Assembly: GCA_002422985.1 (NCBI GenBank)
Contig: DITZ01000048.1
Span: forward strand, 14,292 to 78,291
Length of the DNA: 64,000 nucleotides
Source: Sphingomonadales bacterium UBA6171
Lineage (GTDB): Bacteria; Pseudomonadota; Alphaproteobacteria; Sphingomonadales; Sphingomonadaceae
Direction of reading: 5' to 3'
How positions within the stretch are numbered: the stretch's first letter is position 1; every line of letters starts with the position of its first letter. A model generated the notes under the pieces. It made no database searches. It was not told the DNA's origin and was given only the letters and a program-made list of their open reading frames with translations. Below are positions 9,305 to 18,128 of the stretch, in pieces. Made by a program: the position numbers and the translations under genes.

Positions 9305-10203
9305 CCCCGCAACTCCCCGGGCCGCGACTCTCCGGCACTGTGATGGCGGTTCAGAAAGCGCAGGATTGCCGCGGAAAAGGCGTCGTTGGAATCGCCCACA
9401 ACCATATGCGTCGCACCGGCGATGTCGGTATATTCGGCATGGGGGGCGAGCTGCCGCAGATGCGACACCGCTTCTTCAGAGACAAGATCGCTCGATGCGC
9501 CGCGAATAAGATGCAGCGGCAGCGTCAGATTTGCGGCAGCCCGGCTCAGATCATTGAATTCCTGCTGCTGATGATCGGGATTGCTCCCTTTGGCCGCCAT
9601 TATGTTGCGGATGAAGGCAGGGTCCCAATGCCAGTAGAAACGGCCATCCTGCTTCTGGCGGAGATAATGCCGCAGCCCCTCGCCCGCGCCGCGCTTGCGA
9701 CGGTGCGGCATATAGCGGGCAATGACGTCTGCTGCTTCTTGCGCGGAGGCAAAGCCGCTATCGACATGTTCTTCCATGAAGCCCAGCACACGCATGACGC
9801 CGTCCGGCTCCATGCGCGGCGCAATATCCACCAATGTCAGCGATGCGAAACTGCCTTGCGCCAGATCGCCTTCGGCGATCATCCCGGCGAGTCCGCCAAG
9901 CGATGCCCCGACGAGCGCGGGTTTGCGCTCCATCTTCGACGCAATCGCCACGAGATCGGCCGCGAAGTCGCGCATGTCATATGCGCCGGCAGCCGACCAG
10001 TCGCTGTCGCCATGGCCACGCATGTCAAAAGCGATCGCGCGAAATCCCGCATCGGCCAGTTCAGCCGTCACGCGCTTCCATGCCCGGCGGGTCTGCCCGC
10101 CCCCATGGGCGAGCAGGACCGGCATTGCCGCAGGCTCACCGCGGATTTCGGCGGCAAGGGCTATTCCCCCGGCCCCTTGAATGCTGCTTGTACAGGCGGT
10201 CAT
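9301..10203 (-). CDS. Alpha/beta hydrolase
   Basis: 300-residue alpha/beta-hydrolase fold. HGGG near residue 33 gives the oxyanion region, the nucleophile elbow is GASLGG, and the late ATHMVVGD carries the catalytic His. It resembles epoxide/ester/peroxidase-type hydrolases; with Ser rather than Asp at the elbow, an esterase or lyase-type hydrolase is more likely than an epoxide hydrolase. It faces a broken MarR-like regulator divergently, which may once have controlled it. Confidence 0.85.
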   Translation of the reverse strand: MTACTSSIQGAGGIALAAEIRGEPAAMPVLLAHGGGQTRRAWKRVTAELADAGFRAIAFDMRGHGDSDWSAAGAYDMRDFAADLVAIASKMERKPALVGASLGGLAGMIAEGDLAQGSFASLTLVDIAPRMEPDGVMRVLGFMEEHVDSGFASAQEAADVIARYMPHRRKRGAGEGLRHYLRQKQDGRFYWHWDPAFIRNIMAAKGSNPDHQQQEFNDLSRAAANLTLPLHLIRGASSDLVSEEAVSHLRQLAPHAEYTDIAGATHMVVGDSNDAFSAAILRFLNRHHSAGESRPGELRG

Positions 10204-10266
10204 ATGGCAGCCACTATATATTAAGCGATTTACAGTAAATGATTATATTCTGCTTTTGGCTTCGAT

Positions 10267-10516
10267 ATGATGCCGGACATGGCCGTGCGACCGGACCAGG
10301 ATGCCGATACGGCAGCCGCGAATTTTTTGACCGAAACCGATCAGCTGGTTTTCCTGATGGAGAAGGTGACGCGACGGTTTCGGCGCACCATTGACACATC
10401 GGTCGAATGACACATCGGTCGAACAATTTGGCCTTGCCCGCACCCGGTGGCGCACGCTCGCCTGTCTCTATCGAACGCCGGGCATGACGCAGACCGGGCT
10501 TGCCAGGCCCTTATGA
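10267..10516 (+). pseudogene. MarR-family regulator, frameshifted and truncated
   Basis: From the ATG at 10267 the frame reads a MarR N-terminus (DQLVFLMEKVTRRFRR) and then stops at a 16-bp tandem duplication. With one copy removed, the frame continues as EQFGLARTRWRTLACLY and TQTGLAR before a stop at 10514-10516. The restored reading is 77 residues, about half a normal MarR, so the recognition helix and wing are also lost. It resembles the intact MarR protein at 55056 (RPQWRTL, INQSGLAELL). It is divergent from the hydrolase-thioesterase operon and occupies most of the 435-bp gap. Confidence 0.75.
10392..10423 (+). repeat. 16-bp perfect tandem duplication
   Basis: tgacacatcggtcgaa occurs twice in direct succession (10392-10407 and 10408-10423). 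Because 16 is not a multiple of three it shifts the frame of the MarR-like gene and creates an immediate TGA. It looks like a slipped-strand or micro-duplication event. Confidence 0.95.
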
Positions 10517-10590
10517 AATCATCGTCGTGAAGCCCCCCGCCGGGCGGGTCGTGATCCCGCAGCCACGGCAGCGGAAGCTGCACCGGACAG

Positions 10591-10625
10591 GCATGGGGCC
10601 GGCGTGTTGATCCGCCGGCCCCGTG
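10591..10625 (-). terminator. GC-rich stem-loop after the PEP-CTERM gene
   Basis: Inverted repeat of 13 bp with one mismatch (10591-10603 against 10613-10625) and a 9-nt loop, 13 bp past the PEP-CTERM stop on the minus strand. No T-run follows, so termination is possible but unproven. Confidence 0.4.
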
Positions 10626-10638
10626 CCGCATGGGCCGG

Positions 10639-11337
10639 TCAGGCGGTGGTGGCCGCCGCTGCACCGCGACGGCGGCGCGATGCCGCACCGACGAGGCCGA
10701 AGCCGGCGATCAGCATGGCCCAGCTGGCCGGCTCCGGGACGCCGGCGTTATTGCTGATTTCGCGCCATTCGAAGCGGATATTGTCCAGCCCGACATCATA
10801 GCTGTCCGGGCCCCAGCGCAGTGTATAGCCATCCGACGACCAGCCGCTGGCAAGGGCGACCGAGGCATGGCCGGGGTATAGGGTGCTGATCCCGGATCCG
10901 GACAGGACTGAGGTGCCATTTTCCAGCACGCTGTAGGTCATGGTCCGGCAGGAGGCACGGTTCACATAGCAGCCGGTGTCGAAGTCGAGCAGGCGCAGTT
11001 CATAGCCGGCCAGCGGCGTGAAAGTGATGGCGGCATAATAGTTGGTAGCGTTAGAGCCACCCCACACGACATTGGTGAGATCGCCATAGCTGCTGGTCCA
11101 GTGTTTCAGATGATCCTCAGCGAGGTCATCAGCGATGGTGTAGCTGGCATAGCTGACATCGACGTTGGCGGAATCGCCATAATTCTGGCCGATGCGGCTG
11201 CCGTTGCCGCAATTCTGGTCGCCCGCAACGCCGCAGATGCTGCCGGCAAAATCCAGCGTGGTGATGCTGGCGTGCGCCGTGGCGGGGATGGTGAAGGCGG
11301 CCAGTGCGGCGCTGGCGGCGAGAATGAGAGTCTTCAT
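10639..11337 (-). CDS. PEP-CTERM sorting domain-containing protein
   Basis: 232-residue exported protein. It has an N-terminal signal peptide (cleavage likely after ATAHA, about residue 23), a beta-rich middle with several cysteines, and a C-terminal sorting signal: VPEPASWAML, a hydrophobic helix, and an ASRRRR basic tail. Family knowledge: such proteins are processed by exosortase and associate with exopolysaccharide. No exosortase is visible in this window. The middle has no recognised enzyme motif. Confidence 0.93.
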   Translation of the reverse strand: MKTLILAASAALAAFTIPATAHASITTLDFAGSICGVAGDQNCGNGSRIGQNYGDSANVDVSYASYTIADDLAEDHLKHWTSSYGDLTNVVWGGSNATNYYAAITFTPLAGYELRLLDFDTGCYVNRASCRTMTYSVLENGTSVLSGSGISTLYPGHASVALASGWSSDGYTLRWGPDSYDVGLDNIRFEWREISNNAGVPEPASWAMLIAGFGLVGAASRRRRGAAAATTA

Positions 11338-11514
11338 GGTCTTTCTCCCTGTTGAAGGCGGGCCTGCATGCTATGGCCCTCCAACAGTTCAAGCGCGGCG
11401 CTGGCCGAAACCGGGTCAGGGAAAAATGGTTAACGCAAGGTGACGGCCGCGTGACAGCGGGAAAACTTGTGCCATGCCGGCCGTGCTTCTACCTTGAGGC
11501 TCGGGAGGGGCATG

Positions 11515-12075
11515 ATGGCGAACGCGGAAACCGTCGACAGGCTGATCATGCTGTGGCGCGGCGGCGACGCGGCGGCGCGCGATAGGCTGATCGCGCGGCT
11601 CTATCCGGAACTGCGCATCATTGCGTCGGCCCAGTTGCGGCGTGAACGCGATGTGTCCTTTTCTTCGGCTGACCTGGTCAATGACGCCGTCCTGAAGCTG
11701 GTGCGCATGGGTGTCATCCAGCTGGCGGACCGGGCGCATATGGTGGCGCTGGCGGCCCGGCTGATGCGCAACATCCTGGTGGACCATGCCCGCGCCAAGG
11801 GCACAGACAAGCGCCTGCACCAGAAGGTGGAACTGAACCCGGATATCGATGGCGAACGCAGGGTTGATCTGATTGCGCTGGAAACCGCGCTTAAACGGTT
11901 GAGCGCGATCGACGCGCAACTGGGGGAACTGGTGGAAATGCGCTATTTCGGCGGCATGGGGCTGGGCGATATCGCCGAAGTGACGGGCCTTTCCGAGGCG
12001 ACCGTGAAACGGCGCTGGCGGACGGCGCGCGCCTGGCTGGCCGATGCGCTGGGCCATCCGATCGAAGGGCGCTGA
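11515..12075 (+). CDS. ECF-type RNA polymerase sigma factor (TIGR02999-like)
   Basis: 186-residue extracytoplasmic-function sigma factor. Region 2 includes SSADLVNDAVLKL and region 4 ends GLSEATVKRRWRTARAWL. It resembles the Sig-70_X6 group often found with Ser/Thr kinases. Two adjacent ATGs exist (11512, 11515); the second is spaced better from the ggaggg ribosome site. The kinase gene starts 17 bp downstream, so the pair is an operon. No anti-sigma factor is present, so control probably runs through the kinase-like protein (inference). Confidence 0.9.
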   Translation: MANAETVDRLIMLWRGGDAAARDRLIARLYPELRIIASAQLRRERDVSFSSADLVNDAVLKLVRMGVIQLADRAHMVALAARLMRNILVDHARAKGTDKRLHQKVELNPDIDGERRVDLIALETALKRLSAIDAQLGELVEMRYFGGMGLGDIAEVTGLSEATVKRRWRTARAWLADALGHPIEGR

Positions 12076-12091
12076 GCGGTTGGAAACGGAG

Positions 12092-14383
12092 ATGAAGCTG
12101 GCCGTGGAGCGCGCGGCACTGGCGCTGCTGGACGATGTGCTGGACCTGCCGGAGTCGGCGCGCGCGGCCTTCATCGACGAACGCACCGCAGACGAGGCCG
12201 TGAAGGCGCGCCTGTCGGCGATGCTGGAAGCGGACCGGATTTCTTCGCTGCGCACCGGTGCGGCGGTGCTGGGGCTGGGCAGCGCGCCGCTGCCCGAACG
12301 GATCGGGCATTACCGCATCACCGGGCTGATCGGTCGTGGCGGGATGGGTGCGGTATATCGGGGCGTGCGCGACAGCGGCGATTTTGCCCATGAGGTGGCG
12401 ATCAAGGTCATCAAGCCGGGGCTTTTGTCAGAGCAGCTGGCCGAACGGCTCCGGGCCGAACGGCAGACGCTGGCCATGCTGAACCATCCCAACATCGCGC
12501 ATCTGTACGATGGCGGCCAAACCGAGAGCGGCCAACCGTTCATGGTGATGGAACTGGTGGAGGGCACCGCGATCGATCGCTGGGCCGACGCCCGGATGCT
12601 GTCGGTGCCGGAACGGGTGCGGCTGATGGAAACAGTGGCCGCCGCAATCAGCCATGCGCACCAGCGGCTGGTGATTCACCGCGATATCACGCCGCTCAAT
12701 GTGCTGGTGACCGGCGATGGTGTGGTGAAGCTGATCGATTTCGGCATTGCGCGGCCGGCCGATGCCGAAGGCGCGACGACGGCCGTTGACATTGCCGGGA
12801 TGGGGCGGCTGCTGCGCCGATTGCTGCGAGAAGCGCCGCCGGAACTGGCCGCGGTCATCGCCAAAGCCACACAGGCCGACAGCGCGCGGCGCTATGCCAC
12901 GGCGGATGCCTTTGCTGCGGATCTGGTGGCCTGGCGCACCGGCTTTCCGGTGGCGGCGATGGAGGGCGGCCGGCGCGAGGCACTGGCCAAGTTCGTGCGG
13001 CGGCACCGGGCGTGGGTGGTGGCCCTGGCGCTGTTCGTGCTGGCGCTGGCGACAGCGCTGCTGGCGGTAACGATGGCCAACCAGCGCGCCGGCGCGGCGC
13101 AAGCCGAGGCCGAGGCCCGGTTCGAACGGACGCGCGGCATTGCCCGAACCCTGCTGTTCGAGGCCTTCGACGCCGTGAGCCAGGTGCCCGGCGCGACCGC
13201 GGCGCGCAATCTGCTGGCGCAGACGGGTGCTGCCTATCTGGACGAGCTGGCCGCGATGAAGGGCGCGCCGCCCGACGTGGTGGCCGAAGCTGGCCGCGGC
13301 TATGTGCGGCTGGCCGAGGTGGTGGGCGGTGGACAGGTGGCCTCGCTTGGCCGCCATGCCGACGCCAATGCGCTGCTGGGCAAGGCCGAGGCGCTGCTGC
13401 TGCCGCTGCGCCAGGCGCATCCGCATGACCCGGCCGTGGCGCGGGCCTATGCGGCATTGCGGCTGGAGCAGGCCGGGGTTGATCTCTACAATAATAATGC
13501 CGCCGACCGCGCGCGCGGCCACGCCGCCGAGGCCGAGGCGGTGTTGCAGGGGCTGACGACCCGCGATGCCGACGCCGCACGGATGGTGGCGACGGCGATC
13601 CAGGCACAGGGCGACAGTTTCGGCTGGAATGATGATTATGCCCGCGCGCTTCCCTACCATCTGCGTGCCGAAGCGTTCCTGGCCGGGTTGCCGGCGCCGC
13701 TGCGGTCTGATCGCGGCGTCATGGCGGCCAGAAGCGGCAATCTGCGGCTGCTGGCGGAAGCGCACCACAAGCAAAAGCATGGCCCCGAAGCGCGTGCGGC
13801 CAATGATGCGGCGATTGCCATCAACCGCGAACTGGTGGCGCTACAGCCGGACAATCCGGCCTTTCAGCGCAAGCTGACGCATGCGCTCTGGTATGCTGCG
13901 GTGGTGCACCGGACCAACATGCGCGACGCACAGGCGCGCGCGGCCATCACGGAATCGCTGCAACTGGCACGCCGGCTGGTGGCGCGCGATCCGGCGGACA
14001 TGGGCGCGCTCAGGATGCTGGCGCTGGTAGGCGAAGTCATGGCGCAGGTGGAGATGGACGCCGGAAACGCGGCGGCATCGGTGGCGCTGTCGGACGAGGT
14101 GCTGGCAATGCATGCGCGGATGGTGGAGGCGGCCGGCGATGCACCGGGGGCGCTGCGTTCGATGACGGCGGCGCTGCGCACCATTGGCGGCAATTATTAT
14201 GTGATGGGGGATGTGGCCGGCGCCTGCCGGATCTGGCGGCGGGCGGTGGGTCATTATGCCACCATGCAGGCGCGCGGGCAGCTGACCGGGCTGGATGCCA
14301 GCAATGGCTATCCCGAGATTGCCGGCTATGTGCGCGATATCTGCGATGGCGGAGCGCGGCCGAAGCTGCCGTGGGAGCCATAG
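12092..14383 (+). CDS. Receptor-like Ser/Thr protein kinase with degenerate activation segment
   Basis: 763 residues: N-terminal helical segment (1-70), kinase domain (about 72-285), one transmembrane helix (308-328) and a long periplasmic helical/TPR-like region. The glycine loop GRGGMG (81-86), K105, HRD (196-198) and DFG (216-218) are present. The usual lysine after HRD is Thr200 (HRDITPLN), and only about 15 residues separate DFG from the helix-F aspartate (D233), so the APE/P+1 segment is missing. It may be a pseudokinase or scaffold. The start at 12092 follows a ggaaacggag site and lies 17 bp after the sigma factor. Confidence 0.88.
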   Translation: MKLAVERAALALLDDVLDLPESARAAFIDERTADEAVKARLSAMLEADRISSLRTGAAVLGLGSAPLPERIGHYRITGLIGRGGMGAVYRGVRDSGDFAHEVAIKVIKPGLLSEQLAERLRAERQTLAMLNHPNIAHLYDGGQTESGQPFMVMELVEGTAIDRWADARMLSVPERVRLMETVAAAISHAHQRLVIHRDITPLNVLVTGDGVVKLIDFGIARPADAEGATTAVDIAGMGRLLRRLLREAPPELAAVIAKATQADSARRYATADAFAADLVAWRTGFPVAAMEGGRREALAKFVRRHRAWVVALALFVLALATALLAVTMANQRAGAAQAEAEARFERTRGIARTLLFEAFDAVSQVPGATAARNLLAQTGAAYLDELAAMKGAPPDVVAEAGRGYVRLAEVVGGGQVASLGRHADANALLGKAEALLLPLRQAHPHDPAVARAYAALRLEQAGVDLYNNNAADRARGHAAEAEAVLQGLTTRDADAARMVATAIQAQGDSFGWNDDYARALPYHLRAEAFLAGLPAPLRSDRGVMAARSGNLRLLAEAHHKQKHGPEARAANDAAIAINRELVALQPDNPAFQRKLTHALWYAAVVHRTNMRDAQARAAITESLQLARRLVARDPADMGALRMLALVGEVMAQVEMDAGNAAASVALSDEVLAMHARMVEAAGDAPGALRSMTAALRTIGGNYYVMGDVAGACRIWRRAVGHYATMQARGQLTGLDASNGYPEIAGYVRDICDGGARPKLPWEP

Positions 14384-14477
14384 GCCAGCCGGACCCGGCC
14401 GGATCGCGCGGCCCGGCGCGCCGCTCCCAGCGGCCTTGCCGGTGCGATCATGGCGGGTCAACAGGGTCGAAACCGCC

Positions 14478-16721
14478 CTAGAAAGCTATGCGACCCTCGA
14501 TGCCGATGACGCGGGGCTGGCTGTAGCGGTTGATCGTCGGCGCCTGCGCCACATAATAAAGCTCGTCGAAGAGGTTGTTCGCAAAGGCGGTGAGGCTGAC
14601 CTTTCCGAACTCGACCCCGACCCGAAGATTGACGAGGACATAATCGTCGAGATCGACCGAGGTGGCGGTCAGCTCCTGCTTGCCGCCCCATTGCCCGCTG
14701 ACCAGCATATTGCCCGTCAGCGCGACATCGTCAGTAACCGGATAGCGAAGATTGAGGTTCGCCGAGGCGAGCCAGTCGGGAACCTGCGCAAGGTCGAGAC
14801 CGTCATAGCGGCCGCTCGTTACCTCGCCGCCCTGGCGTGAGCCGCTGAGCGCGAGCCGCCCGTCGCCACTGCCGAGATCGAACCCCTGGCTGTATTCGGC
14901 CTCAATCCCCCAGCTTTTTGCATCGCCCGCGTTGGTGAGATAGGCGACCGCCGTGACCGGACAGGCCGCATTGGTCAGCGCGCAGCCGTCGTCCACCTGC
15001 GCGATCAGATCCTTGAGCGCGGTATAATAGCCCGCGATCGCGAAATAGCCGCGACGCATCGGACTGCCCTTGATGCCGACCTCATAGGAGGTGCTGTTTT
15101 CATTGCCGAACAGCAGCTGCACCGGATTGGGCGCGCGGGGATCGGAAAGACGGGTGTTGAAACCGCCGGCGCGGTAGCTGCTTCCCACCTTGCCATAGGC
15201 GAGGATAGTCGAGGTGAGCCGGTAGGCAAGCGTCGCATTATAAGAGAGATTGTCGGTGCTGATACTGTCGTCGATGATCCGCGACACCCCGCCGGTCGGC
15301 AGCCCGGTGCCGAGATCGTAAAGCCGCGCGGAGATGCTGCGGCTGTCGTGCGTGTAGCGCAGTTCGCCCGTCAGGTTGAGGCTGTCGCTGATGTCGAAAC
15401 CGAGCGAACCATAAGCGGCATAGCTTTCGAATTTCAGCCGCGCGGGGGCGATATTGCCGGGCGACGGATTGGCGAGCGTCGGCGAGCGGATAGTCGCCAC
15501 CGAAAAATCGCTGTCCAGCAGCAGCATTTCCGCGCCCGCCAGCCATGTAAGGCGATTCGCCACGCCGCTGATATGGATGTCCTGCGACAAATTGTCGGTC
15601 GTATCGACGACATAGGAGGCCGCGTTCGGATCGATCGGTGTCAGTGCCCCGACCTCTCCGGCGGCGCGGGCGCGGGCAAGTTCGGTGGGGCTGACGGCGT
15701 CACTGTCCAGATCATATTCGGACCGTCGTTTGCGGTAGGAGGTCGTCGAAGTCAGATCGGCACCGCCAAGGTCGATACGGAAGATGGCCTGCAACCCGTC
15801 GACATCCTGCGTCGCCCTGGGTGCCGTGTTCCAGGGATAGCGGAAGCGATCCTGGATATAGCCGCCGGGGAAGCCCGGCGTGCCGGCGGGGATGAAAATC
15901 TGATAGTGGATCGTGGGTGTGGTCAGCCGCTGCGTCTCGGCCATGATGATGGCATCCACCGGGCCGCGCCTGAGGCGCAGCTGCCCGCGAAGACCATGCC
16001 CCTTCTGCCGGTCGAAATAGACATCATTGTCCGGATTATAGAAAAAGCCCTTGTCCTGCTCCATCAGATCGCCGCTGAAGCGGATCGCCAGACCATCGGC
16101 AAGCGGGACGTTGACCGCGGCCTGCGTCTGGAAGCTGTTGGTTTCAAAGCCGTATCGCGCACTCGCCCAGCCCGAAAGATCAAAGCCGGGTTCGGCCGAG
16201 ATGATATTGATCGCGCCGCCGACCGCATTGCGTCCGTACAATGCGCCCTGTGTCCCGCGCAGCACCTCGACGCGGCCGATGTCGAGAAAATCGAGGCGCG
16301 TGAAGTTGCGGCCACCCACGGCACCGCCGGCGATATAGGCACCATTGCGATAGAGGCCGACGCTCGGGTCGCCATTGGTCGCACGCGCCGTGGACGACGC
16401 GCGGATCGATATCTCGGACGTGATCGACGAATTCAGATTGTTGAAACGGACGCCCGGCTGGTCGGCGAGCAGTTCGCCGCTGCTTGTCGCGCCGCCGCGA
16501 CCGGTGAGCGCGGTGATTTCGATGACCGAGGCCGCGGTGGGAACGTCGGCGAGCCGCTCTTCCCGCCGCCGCGCCGTCACGACGATCGTGCCGTCATTCT
16601 CCGCGCCAGCCGCAGGGCCGGCCGGCAGCGCCGCGGCCGGCCGGTCCTGGGCGAAAGCGGCCGGGGTTGCCGCCACCCAGAGGGCGGCCGTGCAGAAAAG
16701 TAGGTGCGCCTTGCGTCCCAT
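14478..16721 (-). CDS. TonB-dependent receptor
   Basis: 747-residue outer-membrane transporter. A signal peptide ends at AAFAQ, a TonB-box-like IVVTARRREE is followed by the plug (RVEVLRGTQGALYGRNAVGGAINI), and the beta-barrel finishes on a terminal Phe. The start at 16721 is preferred because the upstream in-frame ATG lies inside the ggggagag ribosome site. A 12-bp palindrome (16750-16761) sits about 30 bp upstream and recurs before the GntR/serine hydrolase pair. The ligand is unknown; context with a peptidase-like and a beta-lactamase-like hydrolase suggests a peptide or ester. Confidence 0.93.
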   Translation of the reverse strand: MGRKAHLLFCTAALWVAATPAAFAQDRPAAALPAGPAAGAENDGTIVVTARRREERLADVPTAASVIEITALTGRGGATSSGELLADQPGVRFNNLNSSITSEISIRASSTARATNGDPSVGLYRNGAYIAGGAVGGRNFTRLDFLDIGRVEVLRGTQGALYGRNAVGGAINIISAEPGFDLSGWASARYGFETNSFQTQAAVNVPLADGLAIRFSGDLMEQDKGFFYNPDNDVYFDRQKGHGLRGQLRLRRGPVDAIIMAETQRLTTPTIHYQIFIPAGTPGFPGGYIQDRFRYPWNTAPRATQDVDGLQAIFRIDLGGADLTSTTSYRKRRSEYDLDSDAVSPTELARARAAGEVGALTPIDPNAASYVVDTTDNLSQDIHISGVANRLTWLAGAEMLLLDSDFSVATIRSPTLANPSPGNIAPARLKFESYAAYGSLGFDISDSLNLTGELRYTHDSRSISARLYDLGTGLPTGGVSRIIDDSISTDNLSYNATLAYRLTSTILAYGKVGSSYRAGGFNTRLSDPRAPNPVQLLFGNENSTSYEVGIKGSPMRRGYFAIAGYYTALKDLIAQVDDGCALTNAACPVTAVAYLTNAGDAKSWGIEAEYSQGFDLGSGDGRLALSGSRQGGEVTSGRYDGLDLAQVPDWLASANLNLRYPVTDDVALTGNMLVSGQWGGKQELTATSVDLDDYVLVNLRVGVEFGKVSLTAFANNLFDELYYVAQAPTINRYSQPRVIGIEGRIAF

Positions 16722-16749
16722 GATGTCTCTCCCCATTTCTTATCCGAAT

Positions 16750-16761
16750 ATTATCGATAAT
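16750..16761. promoter_or_regulatory. Palindromic operator candidate (site 1)
   Basis: Perfect palindrome attatcgataat 28 bp upstream of the TonB receptor start. The same 12 bp occurs at 18949-18960 beside the GntR/FCD regulator gene. It has the length and symmetry of a GntR-dimer operator. The binding protein is inferred from proximity. Confidence 0.6.
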
Positions 16762-16826
16762 CTGTGCAGAGGTGCAAGCGAGTCAAGCCGGAAAAAATGC
16801 CGGGCTCCGGCATCCGGTTCGGCGGC

Positions 16827-18128
16827 TTATGAAAGAAGGGCGCTCAGCAGATCGCGAAAGCCCCGCGCCGTGGCGGCAAGCGGTTCGGGTGCGACGGTCG
16901 ATAAATCGTCGGTCGCGGCGTGGTGGTGACGATGTGCGCCGAAGATGCCGGCATGTCGCGGGTAGCCGGCCCCGATCACCTCCGCGAGTTCGCCCGCGGC
17001 CCCCGCTGCCGACGGATAGGCCATCTCGATGCCCGGCTGGCCCTTGAAGATCGCGCGCGCCCGCGCGACGAACGCGGGCGATGTCATCAGGAAGCGATAG
17101 GGATCGGCGCTGGGCAGCGGCAGCAGGCGCCCCGGCAATTCCTGATAATCGCGCGCCGCGGCATTGGCCCCCAGATGCAGCCAGAAGTCGGTCTCGCCAG
17201 GCGGCGGGCCGACCTTCGCGACGATATGGCTTGCGCCGAGATTCTCATATTCATGTCCACTGTTGCACAGAAACAGCAGGCTGTGCCGCGCAAAGGCGCG
17301 GGGCATCCAGTCGGCAAGCGCCAGCCAGATTGCGATGCCGGGCCCCCGCTCGCCGGCGCAGTCGGTCCAGCCCGATCGCGGCGTTGAGACGACGAGCCAG
17401 GGGCGGCCCGGCAAAACGCGCCGCCCGATGATATTCTGCGCCGTGCGCGTGCCGCCCTCTCCGCGCAGGATGAGTTTGGCTGCGCTGCCCTGGCGCGCGG
17501 CCTCGATCACCGGCGCGGCAAGCCGCGGCGCGAGCAGGGCGAGCGGCTTGTCCGAAACCGGGCGATCGGCCGGGGTGTTGAGCAGCAACGCTTCCCCCGA
17601 CGGCCCGGTGGTAACGAGGATCACCGCGCCCGCGCCGCGCGCCAGCGCGTCGGCAAGCGGCCCGCGCACCGCCCGATCAATCAGGCTCGACCAGCGTTGA
17701 TAGGGCAGGCGCAGCACGGCGATCGCTCCGTCGAGGCGTCCGGCCGTTTCGGCAAGGCGCAGCGGTGCATCATAGCCGTCCGCGCCGGTTTCGACGGCCA
17801 GCGGCTGCGCAACAAGCGGGATGCTGAGATTGCCGAGGCTGAGTTCACAGCGCGAGGCCGCGAACCAGGGCACGTTGAATGATAAGCGTTCGACCGCGAA
17901 TCCGGCCCCGGCCAGCCGATTCGCCGTCCAGTCGGCGGTCCGGCGGTCGCCCGCGCCGCCCGACTGTTTGTTGCCGGCTTCGGCATAGCGTCGGACGTCG
18001 GCAAAAAGCCGTTCGGGCTCAAAGATGGCCAAATCCGCTGCGGCGGCAGCGGCGCCTGCTGGCAAGGCGATCGGCGCGGCAATGCCTGCCTTCAGCAGCG
18101 TGCGGCGGTCGGTCGGGGAACGGCTCAT
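16827..18128 (-). CDS. M28-like metallopeptidase family protein with PA domain, exported
   Basis: 433 residues. An RRTLLKAG twin-arginine-like signal is followed by an Ala-rich stretch. A protease-associated-type insert lies around 130-240, and an M28-like C-terminal region has SGHEYENLGA and a late HRHHHAATDDLS. The first zinc-ligand block of classical M28 enzymes (HxD) reads STPRSGW here, so metal binding may differ or be lost. It overlaps the GntR gene by 4 bp and lies between it and the TonB receptor, all on the minus strand. Substrate unknown. Confidence 0.75.
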   Translation of the reverse strand: MSRSPTDRRTLLKAGIAAPIALPAGAAAAAADLAIFEPERLFADVRRYAEAGNKQSGGAGDRRTADWTANRLAGAGFAVERLSFNVPWFAASRCELSLGNLSIPLVAQPLAVETGADGYDAPLRLAETAGRLDGAIAVLRLPYQRWSSLIDRAVRGPLADALARGAGAVILVTTGPSGEALLLNTPADRPVSDKPLALLAPRLAAPVIEAARQGSAAKLILRGEGGTRTAQNIIGRRVLPGRPWLVVSTPRSGWTDCAGERGPGIAIWLALADWMPRAFARHSLLFLCNSGHEYENLGASHIVAKVGPPPGETDFWLHLGANAAARDYQELPGRLLPLPSADPYRFLMTSPAFVARARAIFKGQPGIEMAYPSAAGAAGELAEVIGAGYPRHAGIFGAHRHHHAATDDLSTVAPEPLAATARGFRDLLSALLS

